A stretch of DNA of 64,000 nt, from contig JAKOZG010000001.1 of NCBI GenBank assembly GCA_029780115.1, forward strand, positions 1 to 64,000, written 5' to 3'. The stretch comes from Thermotogota bacterium. GTDB lineage: Bacteria; Thermotogota; Thermotogae; Petrotogales; Petrotogaceae. The notes under the pieces are model-generated. The model saw only the letters and a list, made by a program, of their open reading frames with translations, searched no databases and was not told where the DNA came from. The translations under genes were made by a program, and so were the position numbers. This document shows, one piece after another, positions 54,146 to 62,893 of the stretch; position 1 is the stretch's first letter, and every line of letters begins with the position of its first letter.

Positions 54146-55009
54146 TTATTCTTCCCATTTATTATAACTCCCCAATATTTTGAAAAAAGAACTCATTTTC
54201 TCGATATTGTTTAAAGCTTTTTGGACTTTTTTATCATCGATCGATCCTTCTAAGTCTATATAAAAAGAATATTCTCCTAATTGTTTTTTTGTCGGCCGAG
54301 ATTCTATTCTCGTTAAATTAATATTTTGTTTTTTGAAATTTTTTAAAATGTTGTACAAAACTCCGGCTTTGTTGAATTTTGGACAGCAAATGATAGATGT
54401 TTTATATGAGCTATGTTTTGATCGACTTTTGTGAGTTAATGAATTATCTTTTAAATTTGATATTATGAAAAATCTAGTAGCATTCACCATGGAATCTTGA
54501 ATGTCTTCAGCTAATACGAATAAGCTATAAATTTTAGCAACATTTTCAGATGCAATTGCTGCACTATTTGGAATGTTTTTAATTAATTGACACGCACTTG
54601 CCGTACTTGCAGTAAAAATAATCTCAGGATTGTTCAAATAATTTCTAATAAACTTACTACATTGTCCAACTGCTTGCTGATGTGAGTAGATTGTTTTGAT
54701 ATTATTTAGTTCAATTTTTTCGTAAGATAAGAGAAAATGTCTAATTGGAACGATACATTCAGCTACCACCTTTATTTCAGAAATCTCAAATAGTAAATCC
54801 ATTGTGATGCTAACTGAACCTTCGACAGAATTTTCTATGGGAACTACACCGTAATCAGTCTCGTTAATTTTAACACTTTCGAACACATCGGCGATGGTTT
54901 TTTGGGGAATAAAAATGTTATTTTCGCCAAAATACTTTTTAGCGGCTATTTCACTATATGTACCAATAGGACCTAAATATGAACATTTAATAGCTTCATC
55001 GTTTTTCAA
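54146..55009 (-). CDS. pheA: Prephenate dehydratase
   Basis: A 287-residue monofunctional enzyme that converts prephenate to phenylpyruvate. The catalytic domain has SYLGPIGTYSEIAAKKYFG, DYGVVPIENSVEGSVS and the catalytic Thr region in SMVNATRFFII. The C-terminal ACT domain has the ESRPTKKQLGEYSFYIDLEG motif (ESRP), which binds phenylalanine for feedback inhibition. No chorismate mutase domain is fused. TTG 55009 is 12 bases after SD aaggag, with the palindrome AGTTTTTAAAAACT in between. The gene is monocistronic and divergent from the arg operon. Confidence 0.94.
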   Translation of the reverse strand: MKNDEAIKCSYLGPIGTYSEIAAKKYFGENNIFIPQKTIADVFESVKINETDYGVVPIENSVEGSVSITMDLLFEISEIKVVAECIVPIRHFLLSYEKIELNNIKTIYSHQQAVGQCSKFIRNYLNNPEIIFTASTASACQLIKNIPNSAAIASENVAKIYSLFVLAEDIQDSMVNATRFFIISNLKDNSLTHKSRSKHSSYKTSIICCPKFNKAGVLYNILKNFKKQNINLTRIESRPTKKQLGEYSFYIDLEGSIDDKKVQKALNNIEKMSSFFKILGSYNKWEE

Positions 55010-55038
55010 AGTTTTTAAAAACTCCTTATTTTTTTGCG

Positions 55039-55067
55039 ATTATAACATATTGAATAAAAAAATACAA
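55039..55067 (-). promoter_or_regulatory. Promoter of pheA
   Basis: Minus strand: -35 TTGTAT (55067-55062), a 17-base spacer, and -10 TATAAT (55044-55039) preceded by TGT (extended -10). It lies about 30 bases before the pheA start, so the leader is very short and attenuation is unlikely. Confidence 0.8.
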
Positions 55068-55129
55068 AATTTCATAATTATTTCTTGCGAATTGAATCAA
55101 TCCTTTTTTTAGAAAAAATATTTTAAAAT

Positions 55130-55158
55130 TTGACAAATAAATTTTTATTTGATATAAT
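55130..55158 (+). promoter_or_regulatory. Promoter of the arg leader and argJBDGHC operon
   Basis: -35 TTGACA (55130-55135), exactly 17 bases, -10 TATAAT (55153-55158): a perfect consensus sigma-A-type promoter. Transcription would start near 55165, about 430 bases before argJ. The strength suggests that control is exerted downstream, in the leader. Confidence 0.92.
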
Positions 55159-55173
55159 AAACAAAATTTACAT

Positions 55174-55191
55174 AAAAGGAGACTTCCTTTT
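55174..55191 (+). promoter_or_regulatory. SD-sequestering hairpin at the 5' end of the arg leader
   Basis: AAAAGGA (55174-55180) pairs perfectly with TCCTTTT (55185-55191) over a GACT loop. The 5' arm includes the SD of the 47-codon leader frame (ATG 55194), so folding would hide the ribosome site. It starts about 10 bases from the transcript 5' end. Confidence 0.65.
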
Positions 55192-55193
55192 AC

Positions 55194-55337
55194 ATGTTCG
55201 AGATTTTAATTCATAATGAAGTTCCTTTGTTTTCAGCCCAAAAAATTATAAAATTCACAAATTTAAATAACGATAGGAGGCGCCAAGACAGCCGGTGGAT
55301 TGTAAGCACCGGATCTTGGTGCTTACTCATGAATTAG
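55194..55337 (+). CDS. 47-residue leader peptide with clustered Arg codons (candidate)
   Basis: A reading frame from ATG 55194 to TAG 55335-55337, with SD aaaaggag about 12 bases upstream (inside a hairpin). Codons 28-34 are AGG AGG CGC CAA GAC AGC CGG, that is four Arg in seven codons, in types that look uncommon in the genes around (AGA dominates). The frame lies between the promoter and the terminator of the arginine operon, and the Arg codons coincide with the 5' arm of the leader hairpin at 55280. This is the layout of a leader-peptide attenuator. However, a GC-rich structured RNA would also produce such codons by chance, so translation is not proven. Confidence 0.45.
   Translation: MFEILIHNEVPLFSAQKIIKFTNLNNDRRRQDSRWIVSTGSWCLLMN
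55280..55326 (+). promoter_or_regulatory. Nested hairpin with possible pseudoknot in the arg leader
   Basis: Outer stem: GCGCCAAGA (55280-55288) with TCTTGGTGC (55314-55322), 9 bp with one G-U. Inner stem: CCGGTG (55292-55297) with CACCGG (55307-55312), 6 bp, loop of nine. The loop's GTAA (55302-55305) can pair with TTAC (55323-55326) directly after the outer stem, an H-type pseudoknot. This resembles a compact ligand-binding RNA but matches no riboswitch class I know. It competes with the antiterminator. Confidence 0.6.
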
Positions 55338-55367
55338 GGTAAATTCCTTTTCTAGTCCACACGGCTG
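55289..55367 (+). promoter_or_regulatory. Antiterminator pairing in the arg leader
   Basis: CAGCCG (55289-55294) can pair with CGGCTG (55362-55367), and GTGGA (55295-55299) with TCCAC (55356-55360), with only A55361 bulged; three weaker pairs extend it (55300-55302 with 55353-55355). This 14-pair helix uses the inner-hairpin strand on one side and the left arm of the terminator on the other, so it excludes both. It is the ON state of a transcription-attenuation switch. Confidence 0.65.
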
Positions 55368-55395
55368 CATCTTTATAGATGTGGCCGTTTTTTTT
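55361..55395 (+). terminator. Regulated intrinsic terminator in the arg leader
   Basis: A 12-bp stem, ACGGCTGCATCT (55361-55372) with AGATGTGGCCGT (55377-55388), including two G-U pairs, a TTAT loop and eight T residues (55388-55395). It stands 200 bp before argJ, so it can only serve as a conditional (leader) terminator for the arg operon. Confidence 0.92.
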
Positions 55396-55595
55396 ATCTA
55401 TTTTTTCAGTTAATTAAATTGTAATAATTATTTTCTTTAAGAATGTCAAGCCTTTAATATAGTTCAATGATTTAACGTTACCCCGATACATTGAAGTTAT
55501 TGTTCCGATTTAGATTTTAAAGTAAGTACTAAATTGGAGTTTTAGAATTTTTGAAGTATCCCCTGTAAAAATTATTTTAGGAGGTATTGATAAAA
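55396..55595. other. Spacer between leader terminator and argJ
   Basis: 200 AT-rich bases without a gene. The palindrome taataatta within ttgtaataattattttc (about 55421-55437) is reminiscent of an ARG box for ArgR, but is weak. The SD aggaggt (55579-55585) serves argJ. Confidence 0.4.
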
Positions 55596-56819
55596 ATGGA
55601 AAATCTAGAAGTTATTGAAGAAATAGTTTCTATACCGACGGGGTTCAAAGTTACAGGGATCCATGCAGGTATAAAAAAAGCTAAAAAAGATTTGGGATTA
55701 ATTTATTCAAAATCAAAAGCGAATGCTGCTGCTGTTTTCACTACTAATAAAGTCAAAGCAGCTTCGGTGTTATTGAGTATGAACAACGTTATAAATAATG
55801 AAGCTCAAGCCATAATTGTTAATAGTGGCAATGCAAATGCATGTACTGGAGAAAAAGGTTATCAAGATGCAGTTAAAATAGTTGAAAAAACCGCTTCCAT
55901 ATTAAATTTAAGTTTTGAAGATGTGCTAATTTGTTCCACAGGGGTAATAGGTGTTACTTTGCCTTTAGAAAGGATATTGGTAGGTATTGAGGAATTATAT
56001 AAAAATCTTGATAATAACTCTAATTTAGAGGATTTTGCATATTCAATAATGACTACTGATACTTTTCCGAAGATTTATTCAAAGAAGGTACAAATTAACG
56101 ACAGGATAATAACATTAACGGGAGTAGCGAAAGGATCAGGAATGATTCATCCTAACATGGCCACCATGCTCTCTTTCATATTAACCGATGCTAATATTTC
56201 AAAAGACGCTTTGTGTTCTTCTTTAAAAAGATCTGTTAACAAAACATATAATATGGTTTCGGTGGATGGAGATACAAGTACTAACGATACCACAATTATT
56301 TTGGCAAATGGTGAGGCCAAAAATGATGAGATAGTTCAAGATACTTGGCAATTTGATATTTTTCAAAGCGCGTTGGATGAGGTTAATACTCATTTAGCAA
56401 AAATGATTGCAATGGATGGTGAAGGAGCTACTAAGGTCATTGAGATTCAAGTTTTAAACGCTATTTCAAAAGAAGATGCTAATTTGATAGCTAGATCTAT
56501 TGCGAAGTCCAATTTGGTAAAAACGGCTATATTTGGGCAAGATGCAAATTGGGGAAGGATTATGGCGGCAGCTGGTTATTCAGGGGCAAACTTCAACCCA
56601 AATAAAGTGGACATCTGGTTTATAAGTTCGAAAGGTAAGGTACAAGTTTGTGAAGATGGCCATTTCATAGTGTTTAGTGAAGAGCTAGCAAAACACATAT
56701 TGAGTTGCAAAGAAATTGTAATTGTATTAGATTTGAAAGAAGGTAATAGTCAGGCAATTGCTTGGGGATGTGATTTGACTTATGATTATGTGAAAATAAA
56801 CGGAGGATATAGATCATGA
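55596..56819 (+). CDS. argJ: Bifunctional ornithine acetyltransferase / N-acetylglutamate synthase
   Basis: A 407-residue ArgJ that recycles the acetyl group from N-acetylornithine to glutamate; many forms also make N-acetylglutamate from acetyl-CoA. The autocleavage site is in KGSGMIHPNMATML, with the nucleophilic Thr at residue 190. FTTNKVKAA, VNSGNANACTG and the C-terminal GQDANWGRIMAAAGYSG are family marks. ATG 55596 lies 10 bases after SD aggaggt; the TTG at 55587 touches the SD. As no argA is in the cluster, bifunctionality is likely. The stop overlaps argB by ATGA. Confidence 0.95.
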   Translation: MENLEVIEEIVSIPTGFKVTGIHAGIKKAKKDLGLIYSKSKANAAAVFTTNKVKAASVLLSMNNVINNEAQAIIVNSGNANACTGEKGYQDAVKIVEKTASILNLSFEDVLICSTGVIGVTLPLERILVGIEELYKNLDNNSNLEDFAYSIMTTDTFPKIYSKKVQINDRIITLTGVAKGSGMIHPNMATMLSFILTDANISKDALCSSLKRSVNKTYNMVSVDGDTSTNDTTIILANGEAKNDEIVQDTWQFDIFQSALDEVNTHLAKMIAMDGEGATKVIEIQVLNAISKEDANLIARSIAKSNLVKTAIFGQDANWGRIMAAAGYSGANFNPNKVDIWFISSKGKVQVCEDGHFIVFSEELAKHILSCKEIVIVLDLKEGNSQAIAWGCDLTYDYVKINGGYRS

Positions 56820-57715
56820 TATTAGAAGAAATTTATAAAGAAGAGATTGAAAAAGCTAAGATTTTGGTTGAGGCTTTACCTTACATTAAAAAATTTTCTG
56901 GGAAGATTGTGGTTATTAAGTACGGTGGTAAAGCTATGGACAATGATCAAATCAAAAAGATGATAATGCAAGATATTGTATTGATGAAATATGTGGGGTT
57001 ACATCCAGTTATTGTTCACGGTGGCGGTCCGGAAATAAATAAGATGTTGAAAAGGGTAAATATTGAGTCTAAATTTGTTAATGGATTAAGGATTACTGAT
57101 AAAGAAACTATGGAAATCGTGGAAATGGTGTTAGTAGGAAAAATTAATAAAGAGATAACTTCTTTAATAAATCAACTCGGAGGAAGTGCGATCGGTTTAA
57201 GCGGCAAAGATGCAAACTTATTAATTGCAAAGAAAGATATATCAAATGGGGATATAGGCTATGTGGGAGAAATAGTTGATGTGAATAAAGAGTTTCTCAT
57301 AACCATACTAAAGGATGGTTACATTCCAGTAATAGCCCCCTGTGCAATTGGAATAGATGGTAATACATACAACGTAAACGCAGATACTGCAGCTGGAAAG
57401 ATTGCATCAATATTAAAAGCAGACAAATTAATTTTGTTAACAGATGTTGCTGGGATTTTAAGAGATAGAAAAGATGAGAGAAGTATTATTTCACAAATAA
57501 ACTACCAAGATTCAAAAGAACTTTTAAATTCAAATTTGATCACAGAAGGCATGATTCCAAAATTAAAATGTTGTATCCAAGCAGTTGAAGAAGGGGTAGA
57601 AAGAGCTCACATAATAGATGGTAGAATTCCACATTCTTTAATCTTAGAAATATTTACAAAAAAAGGGATAGGGACAATGATTACAAAGGAGAGTTATAAC
57701 AATGAAAATTTCTGA
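56816..57715 (+). CDS. argB: Acetylglutamate kinase
   Basis: A 299-residue amino-acid kinase with VVIKYGGKAMDN (phosphate-binding lysine), VIVHGGGPEINKML, the acetylglutamate site around FVNGLRIT, NVNADTAAGKIA and LTDVAGIL. The N-terminal extension (residues 1-25, a mobile helix) is characteristic of arginine-sensitive hexameric ArgB, as in Thermotoga maritima, so feedback inhibition by arginine is expected. Start ATG 56816 is translationally coupled to argJ; its end overlaps argD by 14 bp. Confidence 0.95.
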   Translation: MILEEIYKEEIEKAKILVEALPYIKKFSGKIVVIKYGGKAMDNDQIKKMIMQDIVLMKYVGLHPVIVHGGGPEINKMLKRVNIESKFVNGLRITDKETMEIVEMVLVGKINKEITSLINQLGGSAIGLSGKDANLLIAKKDISNGDIGYVGEIVDVNKEFLITILKDGYIPVIAPCAIGIDGNTYNVNADTAAGKIASILKADKLILLTDVAGILRDRKDERSIISQINYQDSKELLNSNLITEGMIPKLKCCIQAVEEGVERAHIIDGRIPHSLILEIFTKKGIGTMITKESYNNENF

Positions 57716-58898
57716 AAATTGTAAATATGTAATGAACACGTATACAAGATATCCAATTAAATTGGTAAGGGGTGAAGGAGTTAAAGTATGGGATGATGAA
57801 GGGAGAGAGTACCTTGACTTTGTGGCCGGTATAGCTGTGAATTGTCTAGGATATTCACATCCTGAAATTATTTCAACAATTGTTAGTCAAGCAGAAAAAA
57901 TAATTCACTGTTCTAATCTATATTGGAATGAAAGTCAAATTAATCTTGCAAAAATATTATGTGAAAAATCTTTTGGTCATAGCGTGTTTTTCTGTAATAG
58001 TGGAGCGGAAGCAAATGAAGGAGCATTGAAACTTGCTAGAAAGTATGGACGTTTAAAATATGGAGAAAAACGATACAAAATCATCACTACTTTGAATTCA
58101 TTTCATGGAAGAACCTATGGTGCACTTACTGCAACGGGACAAGAGAAATATCATAAACATTTTGAACCATTGGTAGGAGGTTTTAGTTATGTTAAATACA
58201 ACGATATTGATGAGTTGCAAAGTGCAGTTGATGAATCTACCTGCGCCGTGATCCTAGAAGTTATCCAAGGTGAAGGAGGAGTGAATGAAGCTGACGAAAC
58301 TTATTTAAAGGAGGTCAGAAGACTGTGCAATGAGCATGATATTCTTTTGATTTTTGATGAAGTACAGACAGGTATAGGAAGAACGGGTAAACTTTTTGCA
58401 TATGAACACTCTGGTGTTGAACCAGATATTATGACGTTAGCTAAAGGTTTAGGTGGAGGGATACCAATTGGTGCATTAGTTGTTAATGAAAAAGCAGATG
58501 TTTTCTCTCCAGGAGAGCATGCTTCTACTTTTGGAGGTAATCCATTAGCTTGCGAAGTTGGTATAACTGTAATGAATCTTGTTTCTCAACCCAATTTTCT
58601 AGAGACTGTACAAAAACAAGGTGATTTTTTAAAATCGAAACTTCTCGAACTGAAGAAAAAATACAATGTTATCAAAAGAGTTAAAGGAAAAGGTTTAATG
58701 ATAGGTTGTGAACTAAATATTGAAGATGCACAAGAAATTGTGAAACTTGCTTTAAAAAAAGGCCTTCTTATAAATGCTGTTAGTAAAAATATTTTGAGAT
58801 TTGTGCCTCCTTTAATTGTAACTCAAGAGGATGTTTCTAAGGCTATAGATATTTTGGAAGAAACTTTTATAGAAATGGATTTTAAAAGTAATATGTAA
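57702..58898 (+). CDS. argD: Acetylornithine aminotransferase
   Basis: A 398-residue class III PLP aminotransferase. It has the FCNSGAEANEGALKLARK phosphate-binding loop, SFHGRTYGALTATGQ, IFDEVQTGIGRTGKLFAYE and the PLP lysine in TLAKGLGGGIPIGA. It forms N-acetylornithine from the semialdehyde, with glutamate as donor. The gene starts within the argB end (ATG 57702, SD aaaggagag). Dual use in lysine synthesis (succinyl-DAP or LysW pathway) is possible in organisms with one copy. Confidence 0.94.
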   Translation: MKISENCKYVMNTYTRYPIKLVRGEGVKVWDDEGREYLDFVAGIAVNCLGYSHPEIISTIVSQAEKIIHCSNLYWNESQINLAKILCEKSFGHSVFFCNSGAEANEGALKLARKYGRLKYGEKRYKIITTLNSFHGRTYGALTATGQEKYHKHFEPLVGGFSYVKYNDIDELQSAVDESTCAVILEVIQGEGGVNEADETYLKEVRRLCNEHDILLIFDEVQTGIGRTGKLFAYEHSGVEPDIMTLAKGLGGGIPIGALVVNEKADVFSPGEHASTFGGNPLACEVGITVMNLVSQPNFLETVQKQGDFLKSKLLELKKKYNVIKRVKGKGLMIGCELNIEDAQEIVKLALKKGLLINAVSKNILRFVPPLIVTQEDVSKAIDILEETFIEMDFKSNM

Positions 58899-58945
58899 TT
58901 ATTGTACTTTAAAAAACAAAAATTTATTAAAGAGGTGAAATATAA

Positions 58946-60223
58946 ATGGACTTGAATGGAGAAAAAGTCATTTTAGCTTATTCTGGGGGTTTAGACACTT
59001 CAGTTATTGTTCCTTGGTTGAAGGAAAATTACAAGTGTGAAATCATAGCCGCATGTATAGATGTGGGTCAAGGTTCGGAAATTGAAACCGTGAAAGAAAA
59101 GGCACTAAAAAGTGGTGCAAGCAAAGTATATCTTGAAAACGCTAAAGAAGAGTTCGTTACTGATTATATATATCCAACCTTAAAGGCTGGAGCGATTTAT
59201 GAAGGTAAATATTTATTAGGAACATCTTTTGCAAGACCTTTAATGGCGAAGAAATTAGTGGAAATTGCTCATAAGGAAAATGCCAAATATATTGCTCATG
59301 GTTGCACTGGGAAAGGAAATGATCAAGTAAGATTTGAAGTTTCTATAAAAGCTCTTGATCCCTCAATTCAAATTATTGCTCCTTGGAGAATTTGGGATAT
59401 TAAGTCTCGAGAGGAAGAAATTGAATATGCCTTAATTAAAGGAATTCCGATAAGTGTTTCAAAGGAAAAAATTTACAGTGTTGATAAAAATTTATGGCAC
59501 ATTAGCCATGAAGGAGGAGATCTTGAAGATCCAAAAAATGAACCTAAAGACACACTTTTTGAAATGGTTGTACCGCCCGAAAAAGCTCCTGATTTTCCTG
59601 AATACATAACAATTGAATTTAAAAAAGGCATACCAATAAAAGTTAACGAAAAAGAATTAGGACCGGTACAGCTTATAGAAGAAGTTAATAAGATAGGTTC
59701 AAGAAACGGTATAGGGATTGCAGATGTAGTTGAAAATAGATTAGTAGGAATGAAATCTCGAGGTGTTTATGAAACCCCTGGAGGAACAATTTTATATTAT
59801 GCTCATAAAGAGCTAGAATCTTTGGTTCTTGACAAAGAAACAAGTAGATTTAAAGATTTAGTTGCGCAGAAATATGCAGATTTAGTCTATAATGGATTAT
59901 GGTTTTCACAACTGAGGGAAGCTTTAGATGCTTTTGTTGATGAGACGCAAAAAGTTGTAACTGGGAAGGTTCGATTAAAATTATACAAAGGAAACATTAT
60001 TACATCTGGAATCGATTCTCCTTATTCATTGTACGACGAAGAGTTAGCAACATTTGGTAAAGACAATGTATACAATCAAAAAGATGCTGAGGGATTTATA
60101 AACTTATTTGGTCTTCCTTTAAAGATGCGAGCGTATCAACTTCTCAAATTAGGAAAGGAAAACAGCTTGACAATAACAGATGAAAAAGAAGTTCAAAAGA
60201 AAAAGGTTAAACTGCAAAGATAG
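58946..60223 (+). CDS. argG: Argininosuccinate synthase
   Basis: A 425-residue ATP-pyrophosphatase-type enzyme that joins citrulline and aspartate. The N-terminal P-loop [15 protein letters not shown], the citrulline/aspartate-binding [14 protein letters not shown] and [13 protein letters not shown] are present. It is about 20 residues longer than the common ArgG, with a charged Lys-rich C-terminal tail ([13 protein letters not shown]). ATG 58946 follows SD gaggtga, 47 bp after argD. Confidence 0.95.
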   Translation: MDLNGEKVILAYSGGLDTSVIVPWLKENYKCEIIAACIDVGQGSEIETVKEKALKSGASKVYLENAKEEFVTDYIYPTLKAGAIYEGKYLLGTSFARPLMAKKLVEIAHKENAKYIAHGCTGKGNDQVRFEVSIKALDPSIQIIAPWRIWDIKSREEEIEYALIKGIPISVSKEKIYSVDKNLWHISHEGGDLEDPKNEPKDTLFEMVVPPEKAPDFPEYITIEFKKGIPIKVNEKELGPVQLIEEVNKIGSRNGIGIADVVENRLVGMKSRGVYETPGGTILYYAHKELESLVLDKETSRFKDLVAQKYADLVYNGLWFSQLREALDAFVDETQKVVTGKVRLKLYKGNIITSGIDSPYSLYDEELATFGKDNVYNQKDAEGFINLFGLPLKMRAYQLLKLGKENSLTITDEKEVQKKKVKLQR

Positions 60224-60345
60224 AAATACTTATAATGAAATATATTAAATTTAAGTATATTACAGAAAAAGTTCTACATAATTATTAAATGAAATTTTTA
60301 GAATTTTTAGTAAATATAAAGATAAAATTGATTAGGAGGAATAGG

Positions 60346-61668
60346 ATGAAACTGTGGGGTGGAAGATTTACTAGAGAAATAGAAGCTGAAATGGAAAAGT
60401 TTAACTCTTCGTTATCTTTTGACATTAGGCTTCTGCCATATGAAATAGATGTTTCTTTAGCTCATGCAGCTGGATTAAAAAAAGCAGGGATAATAACTAA
60501 TGAAGAGTTCGACCTTATTAAAAAGGGATTGGAGGAAATAAAAGAAGAAAAATTTAATTATTTACCAGGTATAGAAGATGTTCATACTCTAGTTGAGCAA
60601 ATTTTATTTGAAAAGGTAGGTGATGTTGCAAAAAAATTACATACTGGTCGAAGTAGAAACGACCTCATCGCTACTGATGAGAGACTATATTTGAAAAGAG
60701 AAATAGAAGAAATAATAGATCTTTTAGAGGAAATAAATTTTAATTTAAACGATTTAGCTAATAAACATAAAAATATACTGTTTCCAGGTTATACCCACCT
60801 ACAAAGAGCACAGCCTATAACCTTTTCTCATCACTTATTAGCTTACGTAGAAATGTTTAGTAGAGATATATCACGGTTAAAAGATTTATATAAAAGAGTA
60901 GATGTGATGCCCTTGGGATCTGGGGCATTAGCGGGGACATCATATAATATCGATCGAGAATATGTTGCTTCGTTACTGGGTTTTAGAGAAATTTCTAAGA
61001 ATAGTCTTGATGCAGTTAGTGATAGAGATTTTATAATAGAATTTTTATCAGGTTCTTCGATAATAATGATGCATTTAAGTAGATTTTGTGAAGAGATTAT
61101 ATTATGGTCGACACAGGAATTTAAATTCATTGAGCTTGGTGAAAAGTATTCTACCGGCAGTAGTATCATGCCCCAGAAAAAGAATCCCGATTCTGCAGAA
61201 CTAATCAGAGGTAAAACAGGAAGAGTATATGGAAATTTAGTTACTTTGCTCACCATTATGAAAGGATTACCTCTTGCATACAATAAAGATATGCAAGAAG
61301 ACAAAGAACCACTATTTGATACAGTCGATACTCTAAAAAGTTGTTTAAAAATATTTGTTGGTATGATAAAAAGTATGGAAATAAAACACGAGAACATGGA
61401 AAGAGCAACCAGGGATGGTTACATGAACGCTACAGATCTTGCCGATTATCTTGTAAACAAGGGCATACCTTTCAGGGATGCTCATGAGGTTGTTGGAAAG
61501 ATTGTTAGATACGCAATTGAAAAAGACAGCCCTTTAGAAAAATTAAGTTTAGAAGAGTTTAATAAATTTAGTGGTTTAATAAATGAAGATGTTTATGAAA
61601 TTTTAAATCTCAAAAATATTTTGAAAAATCGAAAGACTAAAGGGGCTGCAAAATGGGAGGAAATATGA
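60346..61668 (+). CDS. argH: Argininosuccinate lyase
   Basis: A 440-residue fumarase/aspartase-superfamily lyase that releases arginine and fumarate. Motifs: [19 protein letters not shown] at the N-terminus, [10 protein letters not shown], the catalytic-loop signature [12 protein letters not shown] and [14 protein letters not shown] 60346 is used because SD aggagg is 6-7 bases before it; an in-frame extension from 60289 precedes this SD. The stop overlaps argC by ATGA. Confidence 0.95.
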   Translation: MKLWGGRFTREIEAEMEKFNSSLSFDIRLLPYEIDVSLAHAAGLKKAGIITNEEFDLIKKGLEEIKEEKFNYLPGIEDVHTLVEQILFEKVGDVAKKLHTGRSRNDLIATDERLYLKREIEEIIDLLEEINFNLNDLANKHKNILFPGYTHLQRAQPITFSHHLLAYVEMFSRDISRLKDLYKRVDVMPLGSGALAGTSYNIDREYVASLLGFREISKNSLDAVSDRDFIIEFLSGSSIIMMHLSRFCEEIILWSTQEFKFIELGEKYSTGSSIMPQKKNPDSAELIRGKTGRVYGNLVTLLTIMKGLPLAYNKDMQEDKEPLFDTVDTLKSCLKIFVGMIKSMEIKHENMERATRDGYMNATDLADYLVNKGIPFRDAHEVVGKIVRYAIEKDSPLEKLSLEEFNKFSGLINEDVYEILNLKNILKNRKTKGAAKWEEI

Positions 61669-62708
61669 TGAAAGTGGGAATCCTTGGAGCTACTGGATAT
61701 ACTGGATTAGAATTAATTCGTTTGCTATCAAAACATCCTTATGCAGAAATAGTGTATATAACTTCACGAACTTTTGATGATAAAACAATATCGGAAATTT
61801 ATCCAAGTTTGAATAATTTTTGCGATTTATCCCTTGAAAAATTAAATTTAGAAAAGGCTGTTTCATTATGTGATTTAATATTTACGACGTTGCCTTCCAG
61901 CTACGCCTTTAAATTAGCAGAAATGATAGAAGGTTCTCAAAAAAAGTTAATAGATTTGGGATCAGATTTTAGGTTTGATAGTTTTGAAACCTACGAGAAA
62001 TGGTATTTTCCAAAAGAAAAAGTTACATCATATGAAAATTTCAACAGAGTTTATGGATTACCTGAAATATATAGAGAAAGAATAAAAAATGTTCAAATAG
62101 TTGCAAATCCAGGATGTTATCCTACAAGTGTATTGTTAGGCTTAAAACCCTTGTTGACGAACAATTTAATCAAAGATAACATAATAATTGTTGATTCAAA
62201 GTCAGGGGTATCTGGTTCAGGGCATGAACCCAAACTTGGGAATCTCTTTTCCGAATGTAATGAGAATTTAAGGCCATATAACGTTGTAAAACATAGGCAT
62301 GTTCCAGAAATGGAGCAAGAATTATCAAAATTAAAAAAGACTGAGGTAAATGTTATTTTTACTCCGCATCTAGTACCTATGACTAGAGGAATACTAAGCA
62401 CTATTTATACTAAACTTGATTCAAACATCGAAATTGATGAAATATACTCTCTTTATAAAAATCATTATCTAAACGATGGTTTTGTCAGGATACTTAAACC
62501 AGGATTATATCCCTCAACTAAAGATGTTTATGGCTCAAACTTTTGTGAGATAGGTTTTGAATTAGATAAAAAAACAAATACTTTAATTATAATGTCGGCT
62601 ATAGATAATTTGGTCAAAGGAGCCAGTGGCCAAGCTGTACAAAATATGAATATTTTATTTGGATTCCTGGAAAATACTGGTTTAGATATAATTCCCATTT
62701 ATCCATAG
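61665..62708 (+). CDS. argC: N-acetyl-gamma-glutamyl-phosphate reductase
   Basis: A 347-residue NADP-dependent reductase. The N-terminal Rossmann motif is [18 protein letters not shown], the catalytic Cys is in [15 protein letters not shown], and [11 protein letters not shown] and [10 protein letters not shown] belong to the substrate site. It reduces the ArgB product to the semialdehyde. SD gggagg (61655-61660) serves ATG 61665 or ATG 61668; the former overlaps the argH stop. It ends the arg operon; argF (ornithine carbamoyltransferase) is not in the window. Confidence 0.95.
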   Translation: MMKVGILGATGYTGLELIRLLSKHPYAEIVYITSRTFDDKTISEIYPSLNNFCDLSLEKLNLEKAVSLCDLIFTTLPSSYAFKLAEMIEGSQKKLIDLGSDFRFDSFETYEKWYFPKEKVTSYENFNRVYGLPEIYRERIKNVQIVANPGCYPTSVLLGLKPLLTNNLIKDNIIIVDSKSGVSGSGHEPKLGNLFSECNENLRPYNVVKHRHVPEMEQELSKLKKTEVNVIFTPHLVPMTRGILSTIYTKLDSNIEIDEIYSLYKNHYLNDGFVRILKPGLYPSTKDVYGSNFCEIGFELDKKTNTLIIMSAIDNLVKGASGQAVQNMNILFGFLENTGLDIIPIYP

Positions 62709-62735
62709 AATTTATTAAAAAGTTTTTACTACTCT

Positions 62736-62764
62736 TGATAATTTTAGGTCTTTAATATATAATA
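62736..62764 (+). promoter_or_regulatory. Promoter of the homocitrate/Re-citrate synthase-like gene
   Basis: -35 TTGATA (62736-62741), 17 bases, -10 TATAAT (62759-62764). Transcription would start near 62771, about 120 bases before ATG 62891. It shows that this gene is not only read through from arg. Confidence 0.8.
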
Positions 62765-62766
62765 GA

Positions 62767-62799
62767 AAAAATTTCATGCCTAAAGCATTAAATTTTTTA
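62767..62799 (+). promoter_or_regulatory. Long hairpin at the transcript 5' end
   Basis: AAAAAATTT (62767-62775) pairs with AAATTTTTT (62791-62799), continued by ATGC/GCAT (62777-62780 with 62786-62789) across a C-T mismatch; loop CTAAA. It overlaps the expected transcription start. It could terminate arg-operon transcripts or stabilise the 5' end of the new one. Confidence 0.5.
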
Positions 62800-62841
62800 T
62801 CTAAAATTTTAAAAAGTGTATGACAGTTTTACAAAAAAGAA

Positions 62842-62893
62842 AAAGGAGGGTGGGTACGTTTTAGATCGTTGAAAAGGCGTACCGTTAATTATG
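62842..62893 (+). promoter_or_regulatory. SD - hairpin - start codon arrangement
   Basis: SD aaaggagg (62842-62849) is 41 bases from ATG 62891. Between them GGTACG (62853-62858) pairs with CGTACC (62878-62883), and TTTT (62859-62862) with AAAA (62872-62875) across a GG bulge. Folding removes 31 bases and leaves an effective spacing of about 10. No alternative ATG, GTG or TTG is in frame before a TGA at 62870-62872. Confidence 0.55.

Noticed and set aside
55280-55395. T-box, lysine or SAM riboswitch in the arg leader
   Set aside because: The conserved T-box element (AGGGTGG-ACCGCG) and the core consensus of the lysine and SAM classes are absent.
55421-55437. ARG box for ArgR upstream of argJ
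   Set aside because: Only a short AT palindrome; too weak to separate from background in such AT-rich DNA.
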